This document shows, piece after piece, positions 15,658-23,674 of a stretch of 26,726 nucleotides of DNA. Source of the DNA: DASTGO01 sp035719045 (GTDB lineage Bacteria; Actinomycetota; Actinomycetes; Actinomycetales; Kineosporiaceae); contig DASTGO010000297.1 in the NCBI GenBank assembly GCA_035719045.1, forward strand, positions 1-26,726, read 5' to 3'. The translations under genes and the position numbers were made by a program. Positions within the stretch are counted from its first letter, which is position 1. Every line of letters begins with the position of its first letter. The notes beneath the pieces were generated by a model. That model saw nothing but the letters and a program-made list of their open reading frames with translations, ran no database searches and was not told the origin of the DNA.

Positions 15658-16431
15658 CTAGATGTTGAGCGCGGCGACGGCGGGGCGTGCGCTACGGCGC
15701 TTCACCGTGAGGAAGAGGCTGACCGCCAGGTAGTACCCGAGGTAGGCCAGGGACAGCCCCACCGCCCAGCCCGCAGGGTGCGGCATCTGCAGCAGCAGGA
15801 CGGCATAGAGCAGCAGCCAACCGCCGGTGAGGATGAGGTTGGTGGTCCGCAGCGTCCTGGTCCGTGACGGGTACAGGTAGCAGATCGGGACGGCTACCAG
15901 GGTGGAGCAGACCAGCAGGATGGTGGTCACGGTCGCGGTGCTCAGGTGCAGCACGATCGCGTAGAACGCGACGATGTTCCAGTAGCTGGGGAAGCCCAGG
16001 AAGAAGTGGTCGTCCGTCTTGGCGTCCACCCGGCAGAACTGGTAGCTCGAGGCCAGCAGCGGGATGGTTGCCAGAACGATCCCGCTGATGCCCTCGGGGA
16101 GGTAGCCCCGACTCCAGAGCAGGAGCATGGGTGCGAAGACGTAGGTCAGGTAGTCGACGATGTCGTCCAGGCGGGCACCGTCGAACCAGGGCAGCCGTTC
16201 CTTGACCTGCATCCGGCGGGCGAGCATCCCGTCGGTGCCGTCGATGACGAGCGCGATCAGCCCGAGCCACAGCGCGAGGACAACGTCCCCGCGGAAGGCG
16301 GCGAGGACGATCAGCAGCGCGAGAGCGGAGCCGCTGGCCGTGTACAGGTGGACGGCCCCGGCGCCGACGCGTTTCCAGCCGAGGGTTTGCACATCAACTT
16401 TCTGGTCGCTACCTGCGGGGGGCGGGCTCAT
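15658..16431 (-). CDS. pcs: CDP-alcohol phosphotransferase, phosphatidylcholine-synthase-like
   Basis: From ATG 16431 the product is 257 residues with about eight membrane helices. It carries DGMLAR, then 12 residues, then GARLDDIVD. This is the DGx2ARx12Gx3Dx3D variant of the CDP-alcohol phosphotransferase motif reported for bacterial phosphatidylcholine synthase, rather than the usual 8-residue spacing. Pcs condenses CDP-diacylglycerol with choline to give phosphatidylcholine in the inner membrane. The N-terminal VHLYTASGSALALL also fits Pcs. Length is right for Pcs (about 240-260). A longer in-frame start at 16569 adds an Arg/Pro-rich leader and was rejected. Substrate specificity is inferred from the motif spacing only. 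Confidence 0.8.
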   Translation of the reverse strand: MSPPPAGSDQKVDVQTLGWKRVGAGAVHLYTASGSALALLIVLAAFRGDVVLALWLGLIALVIDGTDGMLARRMQVKERLPWFDGARLDDIVDYLTYVFAPMLLLWSRGYLPEGISGIVLATIPLLASSYQFCRVDAKTDDHFFLGFPSYWNIVAFYAIVLHLSTATVTTILLVCSTLVAVPICYLYPSRTRTLRTTNLILTGGWLLLYAVLLLQMPHPAGWAVGLSLAYLGYYLAVSLFLTVKRRSARPAVAALNI

Positions 16432-17477
16432 CCTGCCATGATTCCGGGTCCCTGTTGAGGAGGGGTGCCCGGCGGGCCCGAAACGGCGTACGCCGGACGG
16501 CTCCCGTGGTGTGTTCGGCACGCTTCGCCACGCAGGCCGGTGACCTCGCCGGATGCGGCCCCGGGGCAACGCCTCCCGGAGCCGGTCGGATGGTCCGCAG
16601 GCACCCCGGTGAGGGGGCTCGCGGCGGGGCGGTCAGGCCCGACCGAACGCAACTGCGTAGGGTCATTGTCAATCACTCTGTGTTGTCATGACTGGCTGAA
16701 TGGGCGAAATGGGCCATGTTTGTGACCATGCGAGATTGCAGCGTCACTCAAAGCTGAATTCGATGATCAAACCCCCTTACGGACCGTGCAGTGCATGTGG
16801 CAGGCTGCAGTCATGTCGGGCAGATCAGTGGGGGATCGGAGACGGTCCCGGACCGCCGCGGGAGGCGGCCGATTCCCGGTGGCGGCACTCGGCAGGGCGT
16901 CGCCCTTGATCACCCCCGCACGCTGACCCCGGCCGGGTCGAGCTCACCCGGTCCGAGGTTTCTGAGCCGGTCGTCACCTGTGAGGGCGTACCGGCATCAC
17001 GTCCGTGCCGACGGCGGGATCCGTCATGCCCTGATCCGGGTCGCCGAGTCGGCTTGCGGGCGCGGGGCGGGGGAAGGGACCACCTGCCCGACGGTGTGGG
17101 CAGCCCGCTCCGCCTCCTGGACGAACAGCAACCAGCACCAGATCAGCACCGGCGGTGCGGGTCACCGGCCGGCAGGGCAGCGCGAGCAGGGGGCGCCGGT
17201 GGGCGACGGGGAGCACCGGGAACGGAACCGGCGGTGGTGGCAGCGGGGCCGACACGTCGGCTCCGAAGCCCTCCCGACCGGCGGCAGCGGATCACGGGCG
17301 GACGGACCGGGGGCGGACACCCCACCGACCGTCCCGGCCCGGTCCCGTCCGGACAGCGGAGGGGACCGAGGCCCGGCCAGGCACCGGCCGGTCACGGCCG
17401 ACCCGGCCGCAGGCCTCGCCGGGCACAGCAGTACCGCCGGTCACGCCGGCGGCAGCCGAACAATGAGGGAGACGGAC
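16432..17477. other. About 1 kb without a convincing gene, upstream of the GTPase operon
   Basis: Two overlapping plus-strand frames (one in phase with the Roadblock gene from GTG 16791) stay open, but they translate into Arg/Gly/Pro-rich low-complexity text with no recognisable domain, which is common in very high-GC DNA. At about 16660-16790 the sequence becomes clearly more A/T-rich than anything around it, with TTGTCA at 16666-16671 and again at 16683-16688. This is the likeliest promoter or operator zone for the four-gene operon at 17478. If so, the transcript has a 600-700-base leader. No tRNA or riboswitch was recognised. Confidence 0.5.
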
Positions 17478-17840
17478 ATGCGCGACGACATGCTCACGAC
17501 GATTCTCAGCGAGCTCAACGGCTCATCGGCCGACATCGAGGCCTCGGCCGTGATCTCCGCCGACGGCCTGATGATGGCGTCCCTGCTGCCGCCGGGCCTG
17601 GAGGAGGACCGGATCGGTGCGATGAGCGCGGCCCTCCTCGCCCTCGGCGGGCGGACCGCCGCGGAACTGGACCGGGGCGACCTGGAGCAGGTGCTGATCA
17701 AGGGCAACAACGGCTTCGTGCTGCTCACCCAGGCCGGGACGGACGCCGTCCTGGCGGTGATGACACGGGCCACGGCCAAGCTCGGTCTGATCTTCCTCGA
17801 CGTCCGGCGGACGGCCGAGAAGATCACCAAGATCCTCTGA
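17478..17840 (+). CDS. Roadblock/LC7-domain protein (MglB/CvnB-like)
   Basis: The 120-residue protein is a single Roadblock/LC7 domain: an N-terminal helix (MLTTILSELNGSSADIEASA), then VISADGLMMASLL, a central helix RIGAMSAALLALGGRTAAEL, and strands VLIKGNNGFVLLTQAG and AVLAVMTRATAKLGLIFLDVRR. Such proteins dimerise and act as partners or GTPase-activating factors of small GTPases of the MglA/CvnD type. ATG 17478 is preceded by GAGGGAG with about 6 bases of spacing; ATG 17463 five codons upstream is an alternative. It is the first gene of a tight operon: the CZB gene starts 12 bases after its stop, and a cognate GTPase is encoded at the end of the operon. Confidence 0.93.
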   Translation: MRDDMLTTILSELNGSSADIEASAVISADGLMMASLLPPGLEEDRIGAMSAALLALGGRTAAELDRGDLEQVLIKGNNGFVLLTQAGTDAVLAVMTRATAKLGLIFLDVRRTAEKITKIL

Positions 17841-17852
17841 TCGGGGGCGAGC

Positions 17853-18218
17853 ATGGGTGCCTTCTTCCTGCAGCGGATCAACGACCACCTGCAGTACCTG
17901 CGCAAGATCGACGCCACGCTGTCCGGCCGCGGTGACTTCCGCGGCGGGGATCACCACGCCTGCAAGCTCGGGCAGTGGATCGACTCCGTCGGTCCGCGGG
18001 AGGCGGCGGCCTTCGGACCGGCTGCGGTCGCGGCACTCGAGGGGGTCCACCACCCGCACGAGCTGTTCCACGCGGCCAGCGGCCGGGCCCTGGCGCTGAA
18101 GGAGTCCGGGGAGCATGAGGCGTGCGAGCGAGAGGTCACGCTGATGCATCAGTTGTCGCGCGAGCTGGTCGACCTGCTGTTGGGCCTCGACCGGATCGCC
18201 CAGTCCGGGAAGGCCTGA
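17853..18218 (+). CDS. Stand-alone CZB (chemoreceptor zinc-binding) domain protein
   Basis: The 121-residue product consists essentially of one CZB four-helix domain. The expected 3-His/1-Cys zinc site can be read: H12 (INDHLQYL), C37 (CKLGQW), H69 and H73 (HELFH, the HxxxH pair). CZB domains sense zinc or hypochlorous acid through the zinc-cysteine pair and are normally fused to chemoreceptors or diguanylate cyclases such as DgcZ; here no output domain is attached. ATG 17853 follows GGGGGCGAG. The position between a Roadblock protein and a receiver-like protein suggests that it feeds a metal or redox signal to the GTPase module; that is inference. Confidence 0.88.
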   Translation: MGAFFLQRINDHLQYLRKIDATLSGRGDFRGGDHHACKLGQWIDSVGPREAAAFGPAAVAALEGVHHPHELFHAASGRALALKESGEHEACEREVTLMHQLSRELVDLLLGLDRIAQSGKA

Positions 18219-18277
18219 CCCTGGGCAGGCACAGCGGCGCCCTCGCCGCGATCCCCGAACAGGGCCGTGAGGCGCCG

Positions 18278-19309
18278 GTGGGGATCGCCGTGGTGGGGAT
18301 GGGCGACCGCCAGATCAACCTGCTGGAGATGATCCTCTCGGGGCCGGGCGGCAGCAGTTGCGCCATCGCCCCGGATGACCGGGCCCAGGCGTGCATCGTC
18401 GACCTGGACAGCTACGGCGCCCAGGAGGAACTGGGCCGGCAGCGGCGCCTGCACCCGCGGCGCCCGGTGCTGTTGACCGGACTGCGCCGGCCGCCGGACA
18501 CCGTGGTCGGCGACGACCTGTTCGTCCCGAAGCCCATTCGGGTGGAGGTACTGGTCTCGGCGGTCACACAGTTGCGGGGCCGGGTCCGGGCGGCAACCGG
18601 GCGCGGTGAGGCCGGTGCCGTGGTGCCCTCGCGCCGGCGTGCGCCCGCACCGCCCCTGCCTGCGCCCGGCACGCTCCCCGCCCCGGCGATGGCGGACTAC
18701 GACCCGGACCGCTATCTGCAGGGACTCGTCACCAGGGCCGGACGGGAGGCGCTCGTCCGGCGGCGCGCGGTCCACCTGGAGGGTCCCTGGCCGTCGATCA
18801 CGCTGCTGCCCGGATGCGGGACCGCAATCGTGACCGGCGGTGCCTCGACCCTGGACGCCTTCGCCGCCCAGTACGGACTGCCGGACCACGCCCGGGTCAC
18901 GTTCACCCCAGCCCCCCTGTTCAGCCCGAACAGCCCGGACGCGGTGAGCCTGGAGTCGCTGGTCTGGCGGCTGGCGGTGCAGGCATCGGCCGGGCGGGTT
19001 CCGGTGGGCACCCCGGTGGACCGTCCGGTCGCCCTGTCGGACTGGCCGAACTTCACCCGGCTCGCTCCCACCCGGTGGGCGATGAACATCGCGGCGCTGT
19101 GGACCCAGGAGCCGAGCACCCTCGAGGAGACCGCGGCTGGGCTGGGGATTTCGCTCCGGGAGGTGTGCACCTTCTACAGTGCGGTCCGTGCAGTCGGTCT
19201 GGTGGCGGAAGCGACCAGGGTCGTGCCGGCCGGGCAGCCGCAGCCGGCCGAGGTAGGCCCGCGTCGCGGGCTGCTGCGGAGGGTGTTCGACAAGCTGCGA
19301 GTCGCCTGA
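18278..19309 (+). CDS. Degenerate receiver domain + winged-helix-like protein
   Basis: From GTG 18278 (GAGG five bases upstream) the product is 343 residues. Residues 1-100 follow the receiver (CheY) fold: a strand GIAVVGMG, ACIVDLDS with D42 or D44 at the phospho-acceptor place, VLLTG with T67, and FVPKPI with K85-P86. The acidic pair after strand 1 is missing, so phosphorylation is doubtful. A Pro/Ala/Arg linker (about 101-140) leads to an unrecognised middle part (about 145-245). The C-terminal segment (about 250-320) is a winged-helix-like unit: DWPNFTRL, then LEETAAGLGISLREVCTFYSAVRAVGL. Similar end units occur in proteobacterial receiver-like proteins beside small GTPases (from memory). 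A longer in-frame start at 18122 would overlap the CZB gene. The GTPase gene starts 26 bases downstream. Confidence 0.75.
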   Translation: MGIAVVGMGDRQINLLEMILSGPGGSSCAIAPDDRAQACIVDLDSYGAQEELGRQRRLHPRRPVLLTGLRRPPDTVVGDDLFVPKPIRVEVLVSAVTQLRGRVRAATGRGEAGAVVPSRRRAPAPPLPAPGTLPAPAMADYDPDRYLQGLVTRAGREALVRRRAVHLEGPWPSITLLPGCGTAIVTGGASTLDAFAAQYGLPDHARVTFTPAPLFSPNSPDAVSLESLVWRLAVQASAGRVPVGTPVDRPVALSDWPNFTRLAPTRWAMNIAALWTQEPSTLEETAAGLGISLREVCTFYSAVRAVGLVAEATRVVPAGQPQPAEVGPRRGLLRRVFDKLRVA

Positions 19310-19335
19310 TCGGCGACCACGTCCGGGGGAGCGTC

Positions 19336-19884
19336 ATGGGCATCCACAAGATCATCTTCGCCGGGCCCGTGGGGGCCGGGAAGACGACCGCCATCGGCGC
19401 TGTCAGCGACATCGACCCGGTCGTCACCGATGTTCGCGCGAGTGATGAGACGGCGCAACTCAAGGAGTCCACCACCGTCGCCATGGACTACGGCGCCCTG
19501 GACCTTGACAGCGGTGAGCGGGTCCACCTCTACGGCACCCCCGGCCAGGAACGCTTCGACTTCATGTGGGAGATCCTCAGCGAGGGAGCGCTCGGACTCG
19601 TCCTGCTGATCAGCAACAGCCGGCCCGAGCCCCTGGCCGACCTGGAGTTCTTCCTGCGTGCCTTCGATCCGCTGATCCGCTCCACCCGGCTGGCGGTCGG
19701 GGTGACCTCGATGGACCTGGTGCGGGAGCCGCCACTGGCGGACCACCGGAGGGTCCTGCTGGACGCGGGGCTGCGGCACCCGGTGTTCGAGGTGGACGCC
19801 CGGCGACGCCAGGACGTCTCGATGCTCATCCAGGCGCTGCTGCTCGCCGACGACCCCCGGCTCGGTACGGGGCCGCGGTCGTGA
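19336..19884 (+). CDS. Small Ras-like GTPase, MglA/CvnD-type
   Basis: The 182-residue protein has a P-loop GPVGAGKT (10-17), a switch I threonine in ESTTVAMDYG (T46/T47), and a G3 motif GTPGQE (67-72), where the usual Asp of DxxG is replaced (LYGTPGQ), as in the MglA/CvnD group. The G4 position reads TSMD (124-127) instead of NKxD, and G5 VDAR (153-156). Family members act as nucleotide switches with Roadblock partners, for example MglA/MglB in polarity control and the Streptomyces conservons. ATG 19336 follows GGGGGAG with a 4-base gap. It is the last gene of the operon; a hairpin lies 65 bases after its stop. The sequence around ASDE to WEIL is, by memory, closer to proteobacterial homologues than to conservon CvnD. 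Confidence 0.92.
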   Translation: MGIHKIIFAGPVGAGKTTAIGAVSDIDPVVTDVRASDETAQLKESTTVAMDYGALDLDSGERVHLYGTPGQERFDFMWEILSEGALGLVLLISNSRPEPLADLEFFLRAFDPLIRSTRLAVGVTSMDLVREPPLADHRRVLLDAGLRHPVFEVDARRRQDVSMLIQALLLADDPRLGTGPRS

Positions 19885-19949
19885 CCTCCGACGGCAACTG
19901 ACCGAGGTCACCGGGCCGGCGAGGCAGGGGATCCCCGTCGGCCGGGCGA

Positions 19950-19986
19950 CCTGAGCCGGTCAGCGCCCCGGTCAGACCGGCTCAGG
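19950..19986. terminator. Bidirectional hairpin, 12-bp perfect stem
   Basis: CCTGAGCCGGTC (19950-19961) and its exact reverse complement (19975-19986) enclose a 13-base loop. It lies between the convergent GTPase and glgP genes and overlaps the last codons of glgP (stop at 19972). It is likely to end both transcripts. Confidence 0.75.
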
Positions 19987-22467
19987 CCCCGGGACCGGAA
20001 CCGGGTCGACCTTCCAGATCTCCCGGCAGTAGTCCGAGATGGTCCGGTCGGAGGAGAAGAAGCCGCAGCGTGCGGTGTTGAGGATCGACATCCGGGTCCA
20101 CTGGTCGCGGTCCAGCCACACCCGCTCCAGGCCGTCCTGGCAGTCGAGGTACGAGCGGTAGTCGGCCAGCGTGAGGTACTCGTCGCGCCCGAGGATCGAG
20201 TCGATCAGCGGCGCGAACCGCTGCGTGTCACCGTCGGAGAACACCCCGCCCTCGATCGCGTCGATCGCCGCCGCGAGTTCGCGGTCGGCGGCGTACAGCG
20301 CACGCGGGTCGTAGCCCTCCGCCCGTCGCTGCGCCGCTTCCTGGGCGGTCATCCCGAACAGGAAGAAGTTCTCCGCACCGACCTGCTCCCGGATCTCGAT
20401 GTTCGCCCCGTCCAGCGTGCCGACGGTGAGCGCGCCGTTGAGGGCGAGCTTGATGTTGCCCGTCCCGGAGGCCTCCTTGCCCGCCAGTGAGATCTGTTCG
20501 GACAGGTCCGCTGCCGGCACGATCAGCTCGGCCAGGGACACGTTGTAGTCGGGCAGGAAGGCGACCGTGAGCCGTCGGGCGACGGTGCGGTCGGCATTGA
20601 CGACGGCCGCCACGGAGTTCACGAGCTTGATGACCAGCTTCGCCATGTGGTAGGCGGGAGCGGCCTTGCCGGCGAAGACCACCGTCCGTGGCACGACCTC
20701 GGCACCCGGATTGGCGAGGATGCGCTGGTAGAGCGTGATCACGTGCAGGATCTTGAGGAACTGCCGCTTGTACTCGTGCACCCGCTTGATCATCACGTCG
20801 CAGAGGGCGTCCGGGGCGATGCCGACGCCGGTCAGTTCCGCCGCGCGGGTGGCCAGGTCGACCTTGTTGGCCCGCTTGACGCTGCGCCAACGGGACCGGA
20901 AGGCGGGGTCGTCGGCCAGCGGCTCCAGCCCGCGCAGCAGATCGGTGTCCTTCAGCCAGCGCTCGTCGCCCAGCCGCGAGGTGATCAGGGCGGACAGTCG
21001 CGGGTTGCTCAGGCGCATGAACCGGCGGGGGGTGACGCCGTTGGTGACGTTGCGGAACTTGTCCGGCCACAACTCGGCGAAGTCGTGCAGCGTGGTCTCG
21101 CGCAGCAGCCTGCTGTGCAGTTCGGCCACCCCGTTGACGGCGAACGAGCCGACCACCGCGAGATTGGCCATCCGGACCCGCGGCTGCGGCCCCTCCTCGA
21201 TCAGGGACATCCGGGTCACCTTGCCCTCGTCGCCGGGGAAGGCCGCGCGGACCCCCTGCAGGAAGAAGTGGTTGATCGCGTAGACGATCTCCATGTGCCG
21301 GGGGAGCAGGCGGGAGAACAGGTCCACCGGCCAGGTCTCCAGGGCCTCCGGCAACAGCGTGTGGCAGGTGTAGGCGAAGGTGCGCTGGGTGATCGACCAC
21401 GCGTGCTCCCAGTCCAGCCCGTACTCGTCCACCAGCAGGCGCATGAGCTCGGTGACGGCCAGCACGGGGTGGGTGTCGTTGAGCTGGATCACCACCTTCG
21501 CGGGGAAGGCCTCCCAGTCGGTGTTGCGGAAGTGGAACCGGCGGATGATGTCGCGCAGAGAGCAGGCCACCATGAAGTACTGCTGCTTCAGCCGCAGCTC
21601 CCGCCCGCCGGGGGTGCTGTCGTCGGGGTAGAGCACCTTGCTGATGTTCTCCGAGCGCACGACCTCCTCGACCGCCTCCGCATAGCGGCCGGCACCGAAC
21701 CGGGAGAGATCGAAGGAGCTGCGTCCGGCCCGGGCCCGCCAGAGCCGGACGATGTTCACGGTGTGCGTGGCGTAGCCGGGGACCAACATCAGGCTGGGTT
21801 CGCCGAGGGCGGTCTCCTCGGGGATCCACATCGCCCGCAGCCCGCTCGGGTCGCCCTCGAGGGGTTCTGTCCGGCCGTAGAACCCGACCACCTGCGCGTC
21901 GTCCGGGGAGCGGAACTCCCAGGGGTTGCCGTAGAAGGACCAGTCGTCGGGCAGTTCGTGCTGCCAGCCGTGGGAGAACGCCTGCTTGAAGATCCCCAGG
22001 TCGTAGCGGATGCCGTAGCCGACCGCGGGGATGTCGAGGGTGGCCAGGGAGTCCAGCAGGCAGGCGGCCAGCCGGCCGAGACCGCCGTTGCCGAGTCCGG
22101 GTTCGGCGTCCAGGGCGGCCAGCTGCTCGTACTCGTAGGCGATCCCGAGTTCGGCGAAGGCGTTGCGAGCCACGTCCTCGGTCGCGGTGTACAGCAGGTT
22201 CTGGGGCAGTTGCCGGCCGAGCAGGTACTCCGCGGACAGGTAGTACACGAACCGCGGGTTGGCGTCGTAGTGGGCGGCGGCGGTGCGGGCACGCCGGTCG
22301 ACCAGCCGGTCCCGGACGGTCATCGCCAGTGTCTGGTAGAGATCGTGTGCGCTGGCGGACTCCATGGTCGTGCCCCGCTGGAAGTACAGGTTGTTGACCA
22401 GGTCCCGCTGGAACTCCTCCAGCGTGTCGAAGGGCCGGCGGAGGGTGGCTGCGGGCCTGGTGCTCAT
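19972..22467 (-). CDS. glgP: Glycogen/alpha-glucan phosphorylase
   Basis: The 831-residue protein is a full-length family GT35 phosphorylase, releasing glucose 1-phosphate from glycogen or maltodextrin. The pyridoxal-phosphate lysine is K673 in EASGTGNIKLALNG. Other hallmarks are LYFQRGTTME near the N-terminus, GLGNGGLGRLAACLLDS, the VIQLNDTHP loop, TNGVTPRRF and RVHEYKRQFL. The PLP motif reads GNIK rather than the usual GNMK, a mild change. ATG 22467 (MSTRPAATLRRPF) was chosen because GGAAGG lies 7 bases upstream; an in-frame ATG at 22563 would add 32 odd residues. It is transcribed alone, divergent from an ABC exporter, with 279 bp between starts. Confidence 0.97.
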   Translation of the reverse strand: MSTRPAATLRRPFDTLEEFQRDLVNNLYFQRGTTMESASAHDLYQTLAMTVRDRLVDRRARTAAAHYDANPRFVYYLSAEYLLGRQLPQNLLYTATEDVARNAFAELGIAYEYEQLAALDAEPGLGNGGLGRLAACLLDSLATLDIPAVGYGIRYDLGIFKQAFSHGWQHELPDDWSFYGNPWEFRSPDDAQVVGFYGRTEPLEGDPSGLRAMWIPEETALGEPSLMLVPGYATHTVNIVRLWRARAGRSSFDLSRFGAGRYAEAVEEVVRSENISKVLYPDDSTPGGRELRLKQQYFMVACSLRDIIRRFHFRNTDWEAFPAKVVIQLNDTHPVLAVTELMRLLVDEYGLDWEHAWSITQRTFAYTCHTLLPEALETWPVDLFSRLLPRHMEIVYAINHFFLQGVRAAFPGDEGKVTRMSLIEEGPQPRVRMANLAVVGSFAVNGVAELHSRLLRETTLHDFAELWPDKFRNVTNGVTPRRFMRLSNPRLSALITSRLGDERWLKDTDLLRGLEPLADDPAFRSRWRSVKRANKVDLATRAAELTGVGIAPDALCDVMIKRVHEYKRQFLKILHVITLYQRILANPGAEVVPRTVVFAGKAAPAYHMAKLVIKLVNSVAAVVNADRTVARRLTVAFLPDYNVSLAELIVPAADLSEQISLAGKEASGTGNIKLALNGALTVGTLDGANIEIREQVGAENFFLFGMTAQEAAQRRAEGYDPRALYAADRELAAAIDAIEGGVFSDGDTQRFAPLIDSILGRDEYLTLADYRSYLDCQDGLERVWLDRDQWTRMSILNTARCGFFSSDRTISDYCREIWKVDPVPVPGPEPV

Positions 22468-22733
22468 GGAGGTGCCTTCCCTGGTCGGCTGCGGGCGGGC
22501 GGGCGACCGGCGCCCGGACGTGGGTATCGGCAGCCGTCGGCGGGCGTCGAAGGGAAGGGACACGGGTCGTACCTGTTCGGCCGTACCGGCCCGGCTCCCG
22601 GACCACCAGGTGCAGCTGGATCAGGTAGCACACGCCCCGGAGATCGCCGCCGGGCTGGCGTCCGGCCGGTCGGCCGGTTCGGCCGCGGTCAGTGCCGGTT
22701 CGTCGGCCGCGGTGAGGACCATGAGCACCCGCG

Positions 22734-22739
22734 TACCGT
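22734..22739 (+). promoter_or_regulatory. Possible -10 (TACCGT) for leaderless ABC transporter transcript
   Basis: TACCGT fits TANNNT and ends 7 bases before ATG 22747, where no ribosome site is visible; this spacing is typical of leaderless actinobacterial mRNAs. No clear -35 was seen. The rest of the 279-bp divergent gap holds a 13-bp palindrome GGCCG-TAC-CGGCC (22579-22591). Confidence 0.35.
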
Positions 22740-22746
22740 GTGAAAC

Positions 22747-23655
22747 ATGTCTGCGGCGATAGCCATCTCGGACCTGGTCAAGTGCTTCGGCGCCACCCGC
22801 GCCCTCGACGGTCTGGACCTGACCGTCGAGACCGGCGAGGTGCACGGATTCCTGGGACCGAACGGGGCCGGCAAGACCACCACCCTGCGGATCCTGCTCG
22901 GCCTGCTGCGGGCCGACTCCGGCCGGGCCCGCCTGCTCGACGGCGACCCCTGGCACGACGTGTCCACCCTGCACCGCCGCCTGGCCTATGTGCCCGGAGA
23001 CGTGTCGCTGTGGCCCAACCTCACCGGTGGCGAGGTGATCGACCTGCTGGGCCGGCTGCGCGGCGGCCTGAACCCCCGGCGCCGCGAGGAGCTCCTGGAA
23101 CGGTTCGAACTCGATCCGCGCAAGAAGGGCCGGACCTACTCGAAGGGGAACCGGCAGAAGGTCGCCCTGGTCGCCGCACTCGCCTCCGACGTCGAACTGC
23201 TCCTTCTCGACGAGCCCACCTCCGGGCTGGACCCGCTGATGGAGGAGGTGTTCCGGTCCGTGGTGCGCGAGGAGCGCGGCCGGGGCGACCGCACCGTCCT
23301 GCTGTCCAGCCACCTCCTCGCCGAGGCCGAGGCCCTGTGTGACCGGGTGAGCATCATCCGCCGGGGCCGGACCGTGGAGACCGGGACCCTGGCCGAGCTG
23401 CGGCACCTGACCCGCACCTCGATCAGCGCGGAGCTCGACGGCGACCCGGCCGGGCTGACGGGGCTGGACGGCGTCCACGGCCTGCAGGTGAGCGGGCACC
23501 GGATCGACTGCGAGGTGGACACCAGCTGCCTGGACCAGGTCCTGCGCCGGCTCACCGAACTCGGCGTGCGCAGCCTGGTCAGCCGGCCGCCCACGCTGGA
23601 GGAGCTGTTCCTGCGGCATTACTCCGACGACCTCGCCCGCACAACGGCGCCGTGA
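22747..23655 (+). CDS. ABC exporter ATP-binding protein
   Basis: The 302-residue ATPase has Walker A GPNGAGKT (37-44), Walker B LLLLDEP (151-157), the D-loop SGLD and a switch His in LSSHLL. The signature reads YSKGNRQ (131-137) instead of LSGGQ, a variant I associate with drug-export ATPases of actinomycetes. The C-terminal 90 residues (from about 215) form the extra domain of DrrA-type ATPases, ending in LEELFLRHY. It should energise the permease encoded 19 bases downstream, forming a heteromeric exporter. It begins with no visible ribosome site, perhaps leaderless. Confidence 0.93.
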   Translation: MSAAIAISDLVKCFGATRALDGLDLTVETGEVHGFLGPNGAGKTTTLRILLGLLRADSGRARLLDGDPWHDVSTLHRRLAYVPGDVSLWPNLTGGEVIDLLGRLRGGLNPRRREELLERFELDPRKKGRTYSKGNRQKVALVAALASDVELLLLDEPTSGLDPLMEEVFRSVVREERGRGDRTVLLSSHLLAEAEALCDRVSIIRRGRTVETGTLAELRHLTRTSISAELDGDPAGLTGLDGVHGLQVSGHRIDCEVDTSCLDQVLRRLTELGVRSLVSRPPTLEELFLRHYSDDLARTTAP

Positions 23656-23674
23656 CCGACCCCGGAGTCGCACC

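Noticed and set aside
16791..17477. Long N-terminal extension of the Roadblock protein from GTG 16791
   Set aside because: The extra 229 residues are Arg/Gly/Pro-rich without a domain, Roadblock proteins are normally about 120-140 residues, and a good ribosome site stands before ATG 17478.
17054..17935. 293-codon plus-strand frame overlapping the Roadblock and CZB genes
   Set aside because: Out-of-frame with two clear domains and compositionally biased.
20647..22743. 698-codon plus-strand frame opposite glgP
   Set aside because: Antisense shadow of a strongly conserved enzyme.
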